Shown here in pieces: positions 1-13,968 of a stretch of 64,000 nucleotides of DNA. The stretch lies in NCBI GenBank assembly GCA_963678675.1, contig OY783194.1:29924278-29988277 (forward strand), written 5' to 3'. The stretch's first letter is position 1, and each line of letters opens with the position of its first letter. Under the pieces are notes generated by a model. That model made no database searches. It saw only the letters and a list, made by a program, of their open reading frames with translations, and was not told the DNA's origin. Both the position numbers and the translations under genes were made by a program. Source of the stretch: Xiphydria camelus (Eukaryota > Arthropoda > Insecta > Hymenoptera > Xiphydriidae).

Positions 1-857
1 CAACAGAGAAATTCCACTGCATAATGACCATTTTATAATCACATCTATTTGTTCAAACTCTAAAAACATGTCAACACCTCCGCATAAATACAATATACCT
101 GCTATATTTTTCTGTATCAATCAGTGAGCGATGTGGAATTACGCGAATATTAATAGCAATTCCTCGCTCTCCTCCTTTCATTTTTACGTAACGAATCTCA
201 CGTGTGACGACAATGACATAGTGGCAAGAAAATGTATTAAAATTTATTTTCATTGCCACGCTCTAATTTCATATCAAACACGTGGCGCGCGCCACGATCA
301 CGCGGACATTACAATTGCTCATAATGGATATATAAATGGAACACTCATTAGATATAGTACCTCGAAGCAACATCGTATATTTACAATGCATTGTCAATTT
401 TCTAAAATTCCAATGAATTCATCATATTTTGCGATTGCTATAAATTTGCCTAGTATGTTAGTCTTTCTCACATCCAATTACAAACCAAATATCGCACTAC
501 AATTGATCATATACATTATCATATTTAAAATTCAATTAATATACATTAAATAAAAGATCCTGCGAAGCATCATCGTAAAATTAACGCTCACAATTTGACT
601 AATGAATCTTACGTCTATTGCGTATAAGTAGCTCATTATACTTGTTATATTTCTCAGTGTTGCACCTTCTCCATACGCAGTCCCCATAAAATTTCAGAGC
701 CAACTCTATAGACCAACTACCAACTTTGATTGTATTTATCATATCATCAACAATAGTCTTATTTGTATTCTATAAGAGATATTAATTCTTTTTCAGTGCA
801 GAGTTGAGCCCCAATGACTAAAAATTCAATTCATGGCGTGCATTTCAATGGCATTAA
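1..857 (-). other. 3' UTR and flank of the PLEKHG-like gene
   Basis: AT-rich DNA downstream of the PLEKHG-like stop. An open frame of 140 codons on the plus strand (131-553) has no domain, no codon bias and no recognisable family, so I treat it as chance. Nothing else is seen. Confidence 0.5.
243..248 (-). other. Possible poly(A) signal of the PLEKHG-like gene
   Basis: AATAAA on the minus strand, about 610 bases past the stop codon at 858. It is the best hexamer in the 3' flank, but it is weak evidence by itself in AT-rich DNA. Confidence 0.3.
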
Positions 858-3800
858 TCACGTTTCGATTTGACCCTGTAATTGACCGACCATTTTGCGC
901 ACCCAACCTGCCCGGCTTTGTCCCGCCGAGACATCATCTCTGTCCTCATTCGCCGATGGCGCTTCGTTCTTTTCATCCACCGCCGATTCCTCCGTCGCGC
1001 TATGACTATTCGCTATCATGACTCCGACTGACGACTTTATCGCGACGTTTACCGCTTCCGTACTATCGTGAATCGTTGCGCGCTTTCGCATCTTGCTTCT
1101 CAGTTTTAGATACTCGGGCTTTTGGGCTACGTAAGGCTTATTCTTTGTCAGCTCGCAAGTGACTATCGGTATCCGGGTGAGCTCGGGTTTCCTCTTCGCG
1201 GGAACCGGAGGGGCAATCTTTGGCTTGACAGGGGCGACACTTGTAACGGTCGTAGTCGTCGGTGTTCGAACGGCGATCACTTCGTCCATATCACTAAATA
1301 TTGCACTATCCCGGAACGCTTCATCGACGTCGACATCCGCGTAATTCTCTATCGTCTCGAAGGACTTTTCGTAGAAGCCATCCGCTTCGTTCTCGCGATG
1401 TTTACCGTGATCGTTATACTTCGCACGGATTTCCCCTTCCTCCACTTCAGCGTGACGCTTTTCGTTAGAATCCTCCGCTGTGACTTCTGCGGGGCGTCGG
1501 CTATCCGCGAAGAGCGTAGCCGGATCCGCGTAGTCAGACTGCGCGATGCGCGCACCCATTCCGGAGCTCCCCTGCTTGTAATACAGAGGAGGAATTCTCA
1601 GAGCGGGAGGACCGGCGACGCATCCTACAACTTCCTCGACGTCCGAGGAAGATTCTCTCGAATGTTTCGATTTGCTCTTCTTCTTCGTCTTATTGCTACC
1701 ACTGCTCACGGAACGGAAGTACTTGTTCCTTTCGAGCTCCTCGCTGCATTCGAGAGTCTCGGTACTGACGGTAGTCCGCAGCCCTTGCAACCGGCTGCCG
1801 GCTTTTGACAGCACGTTTCTGAACATGGTGCCACCGATCCCGTTCGCCCTGTATATCTTGTGATCGGGATGTATATTCGTGTTCGTCGGTGATATGTGTA
1901 GCTCCGAGTAGGCATCCGACAGAGTGTCGTCCAACGAGCAGAAGAACGTGGAGCTGGACGTCGAGGAGTTGGAAGTAGGAAACTTGGCAATTCTCCCCTC
2001 CGGTTGACAATTCGAAGTGTATCTCTCCATGTCTTCCAGATTTATTTCGGCCGGTTTGTCGGAGGCTATTGTAAAGGGTCGCTCGCTCATCGGCTTACCG
2101 TCCCTCTGCAAGAACCGCGACTTTGTCACGTGAATTTGAGATTGATTGGGATTAATTTGAAAGCTGCGCGGCAACGAACCGCATTTCTGCGGCGGCGTCG
2201 GTAGGCTGTCGCAGAGCTTAGTCAACCAAATCGCAGGCCTCGTTGGACTGTCGTTGCCTTCTTCCATGCCCTTCGGCTCACGAAGACCTTCCCAAACGTG
2301 CTCCAAGTTATCGTAGTTCCCGAAACCCTTGGATTCCTCCGACGCGGGTGCCGTTCTATTCGATTTCTCGTCGACATTTGACTTTTCCGGTTCCGAGGGT
2401 TCATCGTTAGCACCCGAATTAGTGCTTTGGGCATTCTCCTCTTGCCCCGACTTCGTCGAGTTCTCCCTGATACGAAGTGCAGTTCTTATAATTTTGCTTT
2501 CAGTGACGATGCTCTGCCGCTTGAAGGCTTCGAACAACGCCCGCTTCTCGTGAATTCTGCTTGGTCTGTTCTTCACAACCGACTCGGGTGACGCCTTGTC
2601 ATTGTCGGCTCGTAGATTATCGTAGCGTAGTTGCAGGGTGGGGTTCTCGTCCCTCGATGTCGGCGGCGACAGAGAATTCCACGCGTTATTCGCCCTGACG
2701 AGCCTTTCCTCGCGACGCACCGATCTAACGCGGCCACCTTTGTTGTTGCTGCTGGTTATCTCATTTATGTAATTGGAGTCCTCCGCGTCGCTGTCGTCGG
2801 AAGTGTCAGCTGATGCATTTTTGTTGAAACGTTGCTGCTGTCTGACATTGATAATACTGTTGGTCCGTTGCTTTTCCAAAAGTTTCTGGAACTCCCGGTT
2901 TTGCATGAGGATGTGGCCGACTATCTCTTCTACCGTTTGCGCTTGCGCTTGTTCATTGGTGTCTTTGGCTTCCGACGGCGGGGAATTGGTAATGTTCTTT
3001 TGTAATGTGGCGTCGTCTTCTCCGTTTGGCAGTGGAGTGCATTCGATTTCTATGTTCGTAGATTCCAGGTCTGCTGCATTGTCCTCTTTTAGCTCCTCAT
3101 CCGACTGGTTTAGCGACACGTAGGACTGAAATCCCGGCTCAGACTTTCTTCTCCAACTAGTAAAACGATCCTGGAACGAAGTTGATTCGCTAGTGAGGCG
3201 AAAGCACTAATATAAGTGTAGGAAGACTAATATCTTCATGTGACATTAGGTACCTTGACTTTTGACGAACGTCCATCCGCTGATCGGTTGAGACTCCTGT
3301 CTCTGCTGCCGTGAATACTACTCTCTTCAGACTGATTTTTAGGCGAAAGTGGCGATGGATACTAAAACATCACGTATAATGTAATTTTAACACTATATTT
3401 CTTTCAAATTTCTTATGTTTCGCGTAATCGATGAGAGAGAAAGCGAAAGTAAAAGATATTGAAAGAGTCTTTACCTCGTACATAGTATTAGAAGTGTTAG
3501 TAGATGGAAGAAGGAAGTCAAGAAGAAGATATCCAATAGCTGCGCTCACCTCGGCCGCCGACGGATTACTTTCCGCCTTTCGACCTTTCTTCAGCTTCTG
3601 CCTCAGGCCAGTCTCTGATCTGCGACGTTCTTTTTCTTGCTTACGCTTTTCCAAATATTCGGGTGGCGCCGAATATTGTTTCTTCCCTGAACCTTTATCA
3701 ACCGAGGTATCATCTGTCAAAGATATTACAACATGCAATTATATGCATTCGCGTTTCAATGATCTTTATCGAATGAGTTGAACTGATCTCGGCTTACCTT

Positions 3801-6642
3801 CGGGTTGTGTCTGACCGAGTTGCATCACCAATTGCCTGGCATGAGAAGGTATTACAGCATTGTAATTCTCAAGTATCACCCTTTTGATTTGCAGAGTCCA
3901 CTCTCTCTTTTGCTCCAAGTTGCGAGCCTTGAAAAGAAAGTATACATATTTAATTCTACTTTTTCGAAAAATAAAATTGCAAATGAGTACAGCATTTCGT
4001 ATACTGTTGTTCATTTATTTTAATATTTTTAACACTCCATCGCGTACTTATTTAACGGGTATAAAACTTACCCACTCACTTATGCCGACTGTAACATTGT
4101 ATCGACATGTTACTAATTCTTACGATACGATATTTACTATCCTACGCAATTAACTCGAATCGCGACTCACCTGAAGAGTGTACTGTAAACGAGGATTGTC
4201 AAAGGGGATGACGTGGAAACTCAAAGGTTCTCCGGGAATGCTTTCGATCAACATCAGATTTGAACACTTTAAATGAACAGAAGACAAATTGGTGAATAAA
4301 GATCCCAGAGTTATAATAATTCTTAGTCAAGCCTCTCGTTAATTCATGTCCGTCGTCGTACCACGATATGCGCTTTGTAAACGAGAAGACCATCTTCTTT
4401 CTTCTTCGTAAGCAGCAACATTCGATCGAAGAGGAAGGCATGCCGCGGAGCCTTGGCACCTCTCATGCGAAATCTACCCTCGGCAATCAGTTCTCCACTC
4501 GTAGTGAGATCAGGTCCTGGCCATCCGTAGAGCAACGACTGTATCTCCTGAACGCGCACAGCGTGTTCGTGCCGCCTCTTCATGGCATTGATGTGCCTCG
4601 CGATACCAGTCATAGCAGTCAAAGCACTTTCGATGGCACTTAAACCGTCAGCCTCGTTTTCTCCCTCTTCTTCGCCCGCGCCATACTCTTTCGACAAGTT
4701 CTGTAAAATTATATCGCGAAATGGAATTAGCTTCCGCTATTTTCAGATCTACATCCGGAAAAGTCTAGTGACAGTATTATGATTATTCGTTGTAATTTTG
4801 AAGATAACTAGTACCTGTAAAAGTAAATGGTATTTGAGGATTCTTTGTACGGGCTTCAGTAAAAATGAGCCGAGCGGCAAAGCGTGACCCAAAGCTGCTT
4901 GTCTCTCTCGAAACGCGTTCGCGGTCATTTCTTGACCCATCAAATCAGTCAGGACCGAGACTGTCCTAAAATCAATGGAACCATAATTAGCTATTATGAA
5001 GACGCATTCCACTTATCTAGCAAATAAATCAGCGATAAACACGCACCTAGGATAATTGGTACAATATTCGGTATAGACTTTAAATCCTGAATTGTGCTTG
5101 ATGAAAGTATTTGCCACGCAAATTGGATCCAAGCTGCACTTTTCAATTTCTTTCAGGAACTCTCTGTTTGAAAATAAAAAAGGAATTTTATTTTATGTCG
5201 ATTAAATTTTCACATACACAAAATGCAAATATTTCCTTGGAAATAAGTTCTCAAGGTTTCCCCCAGACTAGTTTAATTAAACTCACCTGTTAAATTCGTA
5301 AATGCTTTCAATATTGCTAAATAAGTCGCTCAATTGCAGGTGATGTACCAAAGAAGCTGGATCGTCCCGCCAGAATATCAAATATCCCTGAAATCAATGA
5401 GAAAAAAATTGCAATCTTTTAACTTTCGGATGGGTAGGTATTCCTGAAAAAATAATGGATGCAATCAAATGAGTTTGTTCCTTTTAGGAACGTAATCCCT
5501 GTAAAATTCATTGAAGAATGAGATACGCCCGACAGTACAATGATAGACAGATGCAGATCGCATACACTACACTTCTACCTTTATTAATGAATCTCGATAA
5601 ACGCTCCAATCAACTCATAACGGCACAGATCGAGGGTCGTTATTACCGAGAAACATGATGCGTCAATCAAGAGTGACTGTAAGTGTAGCATGAGTAATGT
5701 GTAATATATCATTAATAAATGGAAGTAGTGACACTGAACCATTACACAAAGTCAATCTCGAAATTACCTCGATGACTTGACGAAGATGTTCCACGTAGAC
5801 GGCTTCAGTGTCCACAATTTCTAGAAGTACTCTTTCGACGGGATTGCGATGAGGATCGCAATAACGAGGCCTGTGATACATGGACGTCTGTCCCTCGACG
5901 CTATTCCGTCTTTGAATACCACCTCCATCGCCAATGCGACAACTGGCTTCCGAGATCGTCACAACACCGCTATCTCCGGATCCTGAAACAATGGACGCGT
6001 AAGTCTCAAAACCGATTTTTTTGTCAAAAAAAAACAGCGATACCTTCATTATAAATCGTGGAATATTACCTTGAGAGCTGGCGCACGTGTCGGCCAACGA
6101 TTCCACCGAAGCTAAATAGGGATTCGTCGCGCAAGGGTTTCCCTGATTGCTGCCGCCGCTTGAGGAAGTGCTGGAAGCGATGGAGCTGCCCGACAAGGGT
6201 CTGCCTCTGGCTCTGCAGCGTCTGCTGTACCGTAATGGAGTTAGTCCACTGGTTTCACGGCGATACGACGGATTATCCTCGGAAACCTCATCTTCGGGCA
6301 CTCCGGACATGAGGCAGTTGTTGCCACCATCTTCGCCAGTTTTCGCCTCGTCCACCGAAGCAGCATTCTCCGTCCCATCGGAACCGTCCGCGACGGTTCC
6401 TTTGCCTTCGGCATCGTCCATCGCGTGTTTCTGTTGCGACGTGACGGTGACGGAATCGGAGGAACACAATGGACCGAATATGGAGCCGCGATGGGAATGT
6501 GGAACGAGGCTCAATCGCTTCTGGATTGCCGCTGGGATGTTGCAGGCGGACGGCAGGACTACATGATCGCTGTAGCCGTTGCCTCTACGCGCGAGCTCGT
6601 CGAACATTCCAAGAAGTTGAGGCACCAGGTCCGTCGACGTGC
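858..6642 (-). CDS. PLEKHG1/2/3-like Rho guanine-nucleotide exchange factor (DH-PH), 5' end missing
   Basis: Exons on the minus strand, in transcript order: 6642-6070, 5982-5768, 5387-5287, 5163-5047, 4965-4815, 4700-4365, 4266-4171, 3927-3798, 3713-3475, 3361-3254, 3170-858 (stop TGA). All junctions have GT/AG ends and matching phases. The first exon seen begins with two bases of a split codon, so an upstream exon exists. If the in-frame ATG at 6607 is the start, the protein is 1447 aa. The DH domain runs from about residue 229 ([19 protein letters not shown]) to about 415 and includes [16 protein letters not shown]. The PH domain follows (about 440-560), with [18 protein letters not shown] and [15 protein letters not shown], then [16 protein letters not shown]. 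This order and wording fit vertebrate PLEKHG1-3. The tail of about 880 aa is charged and disordered and keeps short PLEKHG-type motifs ([19 protein letters not shown]). By family it should activate Rho/Rac/Cdc42 GTPases at the membrane or actin cytoskeleton; which GTPase cannot be read here. Orthology to one paralogue is not assigned. Confidence 0.9.
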
Positions 6643-7873
6643 CTGAAAAACGTGACAGAATTTAGCCCTGTGTACTCGATTTTCTTCTGGCTTCGAAAAT
6701 AGTGAAAAACGACTACTGTCAATCGCGGGAAACGAAGAAATAGAAAAGCGATTGCCCTAAAATCCACTCAATTCAAATTGGAAAAGTTCGATCGCTAAAT
6801 ATATTAGAACAGCAATGTGACGTCGAAATCTAAACAACGATATCCTCTCCAATTAAAATTATCTAACTAGTCATGAACTCTCAGCTATTCTTGTAGATCG
6901 AAACACGATCTTCCAGGAAGTATATCGCCTCAATTCAGTCTAAAAGTTCACAGGCGATGAGGGATAATCGTTATTGAACTGTAAATATAATTAATTCTCC
7001 CATCGATTATCGCGGTATCAAGGTTCAACGGATCCGCTCTGCGCTCTCCTCTACGCGTTACCTATTTATCGTATTAAAGCAGATAGCTACAGCCAGATCG
7101 CGACGCTCTACTTTCGGGAAGCTGGCATAACGTCCAACGCTATATCGGCCGAGCGGGACAACGGCGCGATCGCGCGGGCCTGGAAAGTAAAGTCCGGCAA
7201 GATTCAGGTGAACCTCGCGGAAGCGTTACGTCTGTAAGTCGGTTAAGCAAACAAACGACTAGGATGGTTTCCAATTTCCGTGGCGGCAGACGTGAAACCA
7301 CGTCGGCTCCGTCCGCGCGCGTTTCGCGCACGCACTCCGTGTGCTTTCCTTTTACTATAATATTATCTCGTCTATAACGGCGAGCTAACTACCTTCGCTG
7401 CACTTGGCTGGAGGTTCGCTAATAATAGAACACTCCAACTTTTGTCACGGCGAAGCGCGCGCAACAAAACGAGAGCCGGCATCCGCGGTACACACATGGC
7501 CCGCGGAGAGAAGAACTTTGGTATGTGGAGTTATTGCGATAAATTCGATTCGACGTGTGGGAAGATCGAACCGAGATTAACGCGAGCACCCGTGGCCGTT
7601 AGGATAGATTTCACGCGAGATTATCCGACGGATCGGAGTTCTACTAGATAGAGACCAAGAGCAGCCGATGACGAGTAAGATGAACGTGTGTGGTGACGAT
7701 AGAAATGAAAACTAGGAGCAGAAAAAAAGGGCGCGTCTCGCTGCACGAATGTGGAAGGTGTTAAGAATCGACGCCACGATGATATCGATTTGGGAAATCG
7801 CTAATTCGCGAGCCGTGAAAGAATTTAATCGTCGTAACAGTAGTTCGATCGAACCTGCAGCGCACACGGAAAG
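6643..7873. other. Non-coding stretch upstream of the first PLEKHG exon seen
   Basis: The first half is AT-rich. From about 7020 it becomes CpG-rich (CGCG clusters). No exon could be tied to the phase-1 acceptor at 6642. It is probably intron of the PLEKHG-like gene. Confidence 0.4.
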
Positions 7874-8106
7874 GCTGATACCCCAATAAATTCTACTGTA
7901 TTTACGATAAAAGAGGTACACATAACGGTTTCCGGATGCTTTTACTACTGGAGAACAATTTCTCCTTGGAAACTAGTAAATCGTAATGTAAACCGTCATG
8001 ATTTAATATTTTCCAAAGAAAAATTACTGCACCCCGCACTGTAAAAGCATCCGAACATCCTCATGCTGCCTCTTTTATCGTAAATACAGTAAAATGTACT
8101 GGTACA
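7874..8106. mobile_element. MITE family A, copy 1 (235-bp terminal-inverted-repeat element)
   Basis: The left end TACTGTATTTACGATAAAAG (7894 on) returns inverted at the right end (CTTTTATCGTAAATACAGTA, 8071-8090). The arms continue inward through GGATGCTTTTAC/GTAAAAGCATCC and, more loosely, outward. The centre is AT-rich with no coding capacity. A second copy lies in the opposite orientation at 16571-16807, with the internal sequence matching when reverse-complemented. This is a non-autonomous DNA element of unassigned superfamily. Confidence 0.8.
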
Positions 8107-9963
8107 AATCTTTCCGCGCATGCAACGTATCGGGCCCTGCACCTAGGTGCATTGAACCCTCGACGTCGATATTTATACTTTTTATCGCTCGCAGCGACCT
8201 ATAATAAAGCGGCGAGAGACGGCTGTAAAAAAATCCATCGAGTGGAGGCGCGTTACTCTGCAGGTACGATTCTATTTTTATTCTTATCGACGGCATATTT
8301 TCGAATCGCCGGACACGTGGGATTTCGAGGAGATTCCTCCTTGACGTCAAACGGGGCACGCGCGGAAAAGGGAGGAGGCTAAAAGCGCTTACGTGAAAGC
8401 GTCCGCTCTTGGAAATAGGCTGAATTTTTTCCCCGAGGTTCGCGTTAATCACCGATTCGATGAAGGATCGTAACGATGTAAGAGATTACGTGACGTCTCT
8501 TCGATTAGAATACGTGTGCTCTAAGGATAAAATCGACGAAATGAACTTTCCCGCAGCGTAAAGGAACGTAAATCAAGATCCGCGCGCGCAACCGTTTGCG
8601 ACAAAGGTGATTAAGATCGTCAAACAAACTTGAAAGGGTGCGCGTTCTTTCGAGCTTCCTAGGAAATTCCAATGAATTCTATACCTGGCGTGTAACACAC
8701 AGGAAACCGCTTCCGGTGCATCACTTCAGCCCTTTTTCCTATATTACATATATTCCGATCAATGGCGACGATTATCTTTCATTCGATTGAATTAAAGTGA
8801 CCGTTAATTCCCTTTATACCGATATCTTATATTTTGGTAGCTCTAAAACTTTTGTCGAACATATTTTTATCTCCAGCTAACCAATCGCGACATACGGCGA
8901 CACTTAGAGTTCCCGCTCGCTCCGAAAATACACGCTTCCGAGAAGTTCCTTCATTACATGGAAAAAGCGCGCCCATAATACCACTCGCTTCAATTGGCCC
9001 CCGACTTTTATTGACAACTGTAGTAGCCGCGGGAGCCAACTCAAGTGGACGATAGCGGGAGCGCTTTTAATTGACCCCCGGCTCCCGCTGCCGACCGCAC
9101 GCTTCGGGGGCCAACCTCGAGTGGGCTATATTGAGCGCACTTCTCCATACTTATCGTACAAACGCGAGAAACAAAACATCCATTCATTTCCGTACGACAC
9201 GCGACACGGAGTTTCGAAAAAGCGATACGAATAGCTCGTAACCCAGAATTACAAGCGCACGACTGTCGTCGCGCGGGTAAGCCAGACGTGTAAATATCGC
9301 CGATGCGACGCGACCGTTTTTTCCGGGCCCGCTTCGCCCTAGGCCACAGCTTCCGGCTGACGCACGATCGAGGTGTCGCGCGGGCGGCGCCGACGCGCTA
9401 ATCGACAGCAAATTGACGGAACTCTCCGCGCGACGCGACAGAGGGACGTTATTCATCGATGAAAAGCGCGTGATCGCGATGAGAGCGCGTGGCGTATGGA
9501 CGCGGAGGAAGCTCTTTTGAAGTGGCTTTGGCGCCCGCTGTATAATGCCTACACGTCGAAGCGCGCGCTCAACGCGCCGGCGTTACGAATAGCTCAACGG
9601 TCTGCACGGATTGGAAAAAGTCGCCTCGACGACGCGTCGTCGCTATCCGTGTGCAGCAGCGTCGGCGGTTTCGCAGGCACCTCACGATCGGGTTGCGCGG
9701 TTGCAACGGCAACACCGAGAGTTCTCGCGGTATTTCTCAAGACGCGGAGCCGTCTTGTCGTACAAGGAAATGAATCGTTTTGCAGTCTTTAACGAATTAG
9801 ATTTTGCTGACAATTTCTTGCTATCATGACAAAAGTATTATCTGCGGCAGCAACAGATATGCCCGGTAATAATACAAATATTAGCTGGGATAGCAAATAT
9901 TTTTTAGCGAAAAAAATTTTACCGTGATCGTAGTTGAATTTGCCACTATTAAACATATCTTTT
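8107..9963. other. CpG-rich non-coding DNA
   Basis: There are many CGCG clusters, and short frames open on both strands as expected in CpG-rich DNA. Apart from the tandem duplication at about 9.0 kb, I see no exon or RNA gene. Confidence 0.4.
8987..9138. repeat. Diverged tandem duplication, unit about 76 bp
   Basis: Two adjacent copies (8987-9064, 9065-9138) share, in order: TCAATTGGCCCCCG / TTAATTGACCCCCG, then GGGAGCCAACTCAAGTGGAC / GGGGGCCAACCTCGAGTGGGC, then a shared end GAGCGC. The copies are GC-rich and non-coding. Confidence 0.55.
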
Positions 9964-10422
9964 CACGGTGTCTAGTAAAATGTGAGAAAAAAATTCCCTA
10001 ACTTCCAGGTTTTCCAGTCTGAAAAGCCAAATTTCCCTGATTTCTATGGGCACCTAGCATAAAATGTTACGAATCGATCATTTTTCGTCGAATAAACAAA
10101 TTAATTAATATTCATAGAACGGGTTATAACATCTGAGAACTAAACATTAAAATAACTTAATTTTGTCAAATTATATTATTATTTAATGGTTTTTTTTAGA
10201 AGAAAGAACTTAGATACACACATATACATGTATAAAACACTTTTTTAGATTTCTATATAAATTCTTAACATTTTTAACACACTGGAAGTCAAGCTATTTG
10301 TGAGAATTGAGTATTTTCAAAAAATTCTAGAAAATTCTTTATTTCCCCTGACGTTTCCCTGACCCACTTAATTCCCTGATAATTCCAGGTTTTTCAGAAT
10401 CCCTTGACCGCTGGACACCGTG
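9964..10422. mobile_element. Candidate DNA element with CACGGTGTCYAG ends
   Basis: It begins CACGGTGTCTAG and ends CTGGACACCGTG, an inverted 12-bp end pair with one mismatch. Inside, a motif like AATTCCCTRAyTTCCAGG occurs near both ends in the same orientation (about 9994 and 10370). A related end, CCGCTGGACACCCTG, lies at about 30937-30951. The ends recall hAT-type elements, but I see no clean 8-bp target duplication, so the class is open. Confidence 0.5.
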
Positions 10423-13400
10423 CTTTTGCTGCCATAGAAAACATTTCTATCACGATAGCAAAAAGTTCCCAGCAAAGCCTAGTTTTGCTGAGACTGCAAA
10501 ATCATTTTTTTTTTCCCGCGTACTCTCTCGAATCCGTATACACTGTACGCACGTCGAAGAGGAACGAACCAACTTCGGCGCGGTTGTATGGCCCCGAACT
10601 TTCGGAACGCCGAGGATCAAACGGGAGGCGTTATGTAACGAACCGAAACGAGTTCGTATTTTCCACAGAAGGTAGAAGAACGGGGGAGGGAATATCGGAG
10701 GAGAGAGGCGGACGTTTTGTCGCCGCGCGGAGAGAAGCGGCTCGCGATTCCTTCTTTCGAGGAGAATCGAACGTTCGGAAATAACATTGTTTTCTAAACG
10801 AGGGAGATGAAATTCCGGAGGAGAAACTACACGGAAATTCCGAGGATCGGTGGGGATCTACGGATCCTTTTATTCATCTAATTGGGATCGTACACTCCGA
10901 GAATCTCGAGCGCGAGGATTAATCTATACATTTTTCAACCAAAATGTCTAATTGACATCCGGTTGAAAAAACAGACTCCATGATTGAATTTAAATCGGAA
11001 CACTCCAATGGATGGATTTTCAATGCGACGAAATTCGAAAGAAGAACCATAGAAATGACCCTTACTCGTTTAATTGGAATTTCACTTCGAGAATTCCCCG
11101 CGGATCGATCTATCAGGACCACCCACGATCCTCGATCTCAAATTTCTGAATCGGTTCCCAATTAAAACCCTGCCGAGCAGAGATCGTCGATTACATCGAA
11201 ATCGAGTAGAACTTTAATTGCAAATCTAAACGTAGGAACTTCTCCACAGACAGAGTCTATCTAGAGAGAGAAGAGGAATTCGCCGAAGAGAGCTGTGCGC
11301 TCGAACACCTGCTCGTCGATCAAGAGCTTCTACCACACGTACGGCCATGTGGCAAAGTAGCTCGAAACGGGTTAATCTCTGCACGAGGGCGACAATGAGG
11401 CCGACGCGACGTATACACGAACGGATTCCCGCGCCGAAGAGCCGCCGATTCGCAAAATCTCCGGAATCTCCAACTTGACGGTACAAATTATATAGGCACA
11501 TTAAAAAAAATGATTTCCCTCCGTACCAAACAGCAGAAAACGTAATCCCCCGAGCGATCCCACGTCGTTAAATTACGAAATCCTTATCCAGTTGGCGCAA
11601 TCGCAGCTGTATACATCGTCACTGCACACAGAAGCCGTTTGAAAACACCGCGATGAAACTGCAGATCCCCTTCAACCGTTACCACACGTCTCTTCTCGCG
11701 CCGCGTCGCTGTACCGGGAAGAGCCGCGCGTCGTACTACGTCACGTGGAGACCAGCCGCGCGCCGTCAACTGACACACGTAGCCTACACCCGGCATCCGC
11801 GCCGCTGGTGGCGCACTTATAGGTTGTTACTCTCTATTCTAACGTCGCGTCTAACACTCCGCGAAAATATTTACCCACAGAAACCGCGCAACGCGAAAAA
11901 CTGTGCAACCGGGGCCCGCGCGAGAGATCTCTCCTCTTCTGGACCTGCGCGCGAAGATCGTACAGGTATCGCGCGCACGAGAGAGAAGGAGAACGCGCAA
12001 CCTTCGCCGAGCGAGCGACAGGTAGGCACTGTGCAGCGCGGTGAGACACGAGGATGGAATGGCACGGAGTGAGTGTGCCACAGTCGGATGGATCCGAACG
12101 CCGCGAGTAGAGGAACTGCCGTAGGATATTAGCGCGCGTTCACACCGAAGTATATTAGAGTTAGGTATGCGGGCATACCGAGCCACGTGTTGTGTGGCGA
12201 AAGTAGGAAGGCATGGCGAGAGGGAGCGAAGGTGAGTAGTAGGATAATCGGTGGCTCGCGGCGGGGCCTGATTTTTCCTTGCGATTTATGGCAGGTTTTT
12301 TTGGCATTTCTCGGTAACCGTTATACAATGACGAAGGACATTGTTGCAGCATTTTTTTCTGCCACGTTACGGCCGCGAGTTCCTGGTCCCGGGAAAGCAG
12401 CGTGGTCCACTCGGATTCCGGGGACGATTACCCCGATTCTGTCACCGGCTTCGTTCGACATTTGACACTTACGAGCGACGGTTTCTTTAGAATTAGAGGC
12501 AAAGAAATTAGCGGGACCAGCGATATATCAGCTGTGGAGGCCCGAAGTTTAAAAAGAGAGTCGCCATAGTTAACACTTTTCCGTCGCTGTCAATAAAAAT
12601 AATCGGAGCCTGCAGTGACTCATCGAGAAAAACGAAGAAGAAATCTTATATCACAGCGGAGGATACGTTGCGTCATTTTATACGCTCGACGGGGAAGTTC
12701 AATTAACGAGATTTTATTGCTCCTATATAGAAGAATCGATTCGTTGCAGTCCGTATATAGTCGATGACGATTATCATCGCCCGATAAGAGAGAGGCATTC
12801 CATTCCGTCGCGTTAAAAGTCGAGGCGTGCGTTGCGTTGCTCGATTCGCTTTTTCAGTTCGGAGGTGCGAGAGTCGGGCGCGTGGGACTTCGGGCGACCT
12901 CGACACTGCAATTACGGGGAAGTCGATACCGCGCCATTGATTTCTAATCGACATACGCGCGCGACTCTTTCGCACTGATCAACTCGCGGTAGCGATGCGT
13001 GCGGCGTACAACACGCGATTCGAGGAAGTATCGGATGTCTGGAACGGTCGTCGACGTATAGCTGTACACCTACACGGTTCACCGGGAAATCCTTTCTCTC
13101 TTGTCGCGCGGCGGGAACGTTCGGTGTGAACGGCGCCGAAGGGCGACTGGAGAGGGGACTCAATCGGCGCAATGAATTACAACGAGGCGGCCGCCGAGAG
13201 TGAGTCACTTGCGCGCGAACTGCACCGTATCACGCCGATAAAAGTTCGTGACGCTCCCTTCTGGGAAAGGGATTTCGAACCGAATGAACGCAATGATCGC
13301 GGGCCGGAAAAGCGATCAAACTTCTTTTCCGCGACGAATCGAGACCCCGTAGTTGTGCAGCAAAACGGATAGCTGCAGTTTTGACAGAATAAACGTTTCC

Positions 13401-13924
13401 TATACGCAATTTTATTTAGAATCTATCCACGTGTCGCTTTGACCTTTATCGACGTAACTTGTGACGTGAGAAGATATCAGTATAGTGAAAGAAGTCCTCG
13501 AATTTAAATTACAGTCGATAGGTCTATAAATATATAGTCGAGGGCATTATGATTACTATTGTTGGAACTACATTTTATAGTCTCTTGCTAATAATAATTT
13601 ATATTTCAGGATTTATTTTACTAGAGAGGCAATTGCTTCAACTATATGTCTTTCCCTCAGAATAAAATACGTGAAAATCCCTAAACAATTCCAGAAAAGA
13701 AATCCTTCGAAAATACACACACGAATATTTAGAATCCTAATCTTCGCTCAGCGGAAAACGTCGGAAGAATGTACATCCACATTTAGCCCCGCCTCTTTTC
13801 TCTCTCGAATTAACAGCTCTTTTTAATTACCCATCATATCAACGTTAAAGCGGACGAGATATAATCTGCACCGCTGAACCGCGACGACTACGCTGATGCG
13901 AGTAGCTGTATTGCATACTCACGT
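10423..13924. other. CpG-rich non-coding DNA
   Basis: A mix of unique-looking AT-rich and CpG-rich DNA. The longest frames (about 11.65-12.19 kb, both strands) overlap each other antiparallel and resemble no protein. A purine-rich stretch lies at about 10.68-10.82 kb. No exon, RNA gene or clear repeat is seen. Confidence 0.4.
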
Positions 13925-13968
13925 TGCGTACATATACGTATATGTGCGCACGTATACGTATATGCGCG
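13925..13968. repeat. 44-bp perfectly alternating purine-pyrimidine tract
   Basis: Every step from TGCGTACATATACG to ATATGCGCG alternates pyrimidine and purine. The core is also nearly palindromic around GTGCGCAC. Such tracts can adopt Z-DNA or extrude a cruciform; that behaviour is inferred. Confidence 0.75.

Noticed and set aside
131..553. 140-codon plus-strand frame
   Set aside because: It lies in the 3' flank of the PLEKHG-like gene with AT-driven composition and no domain.
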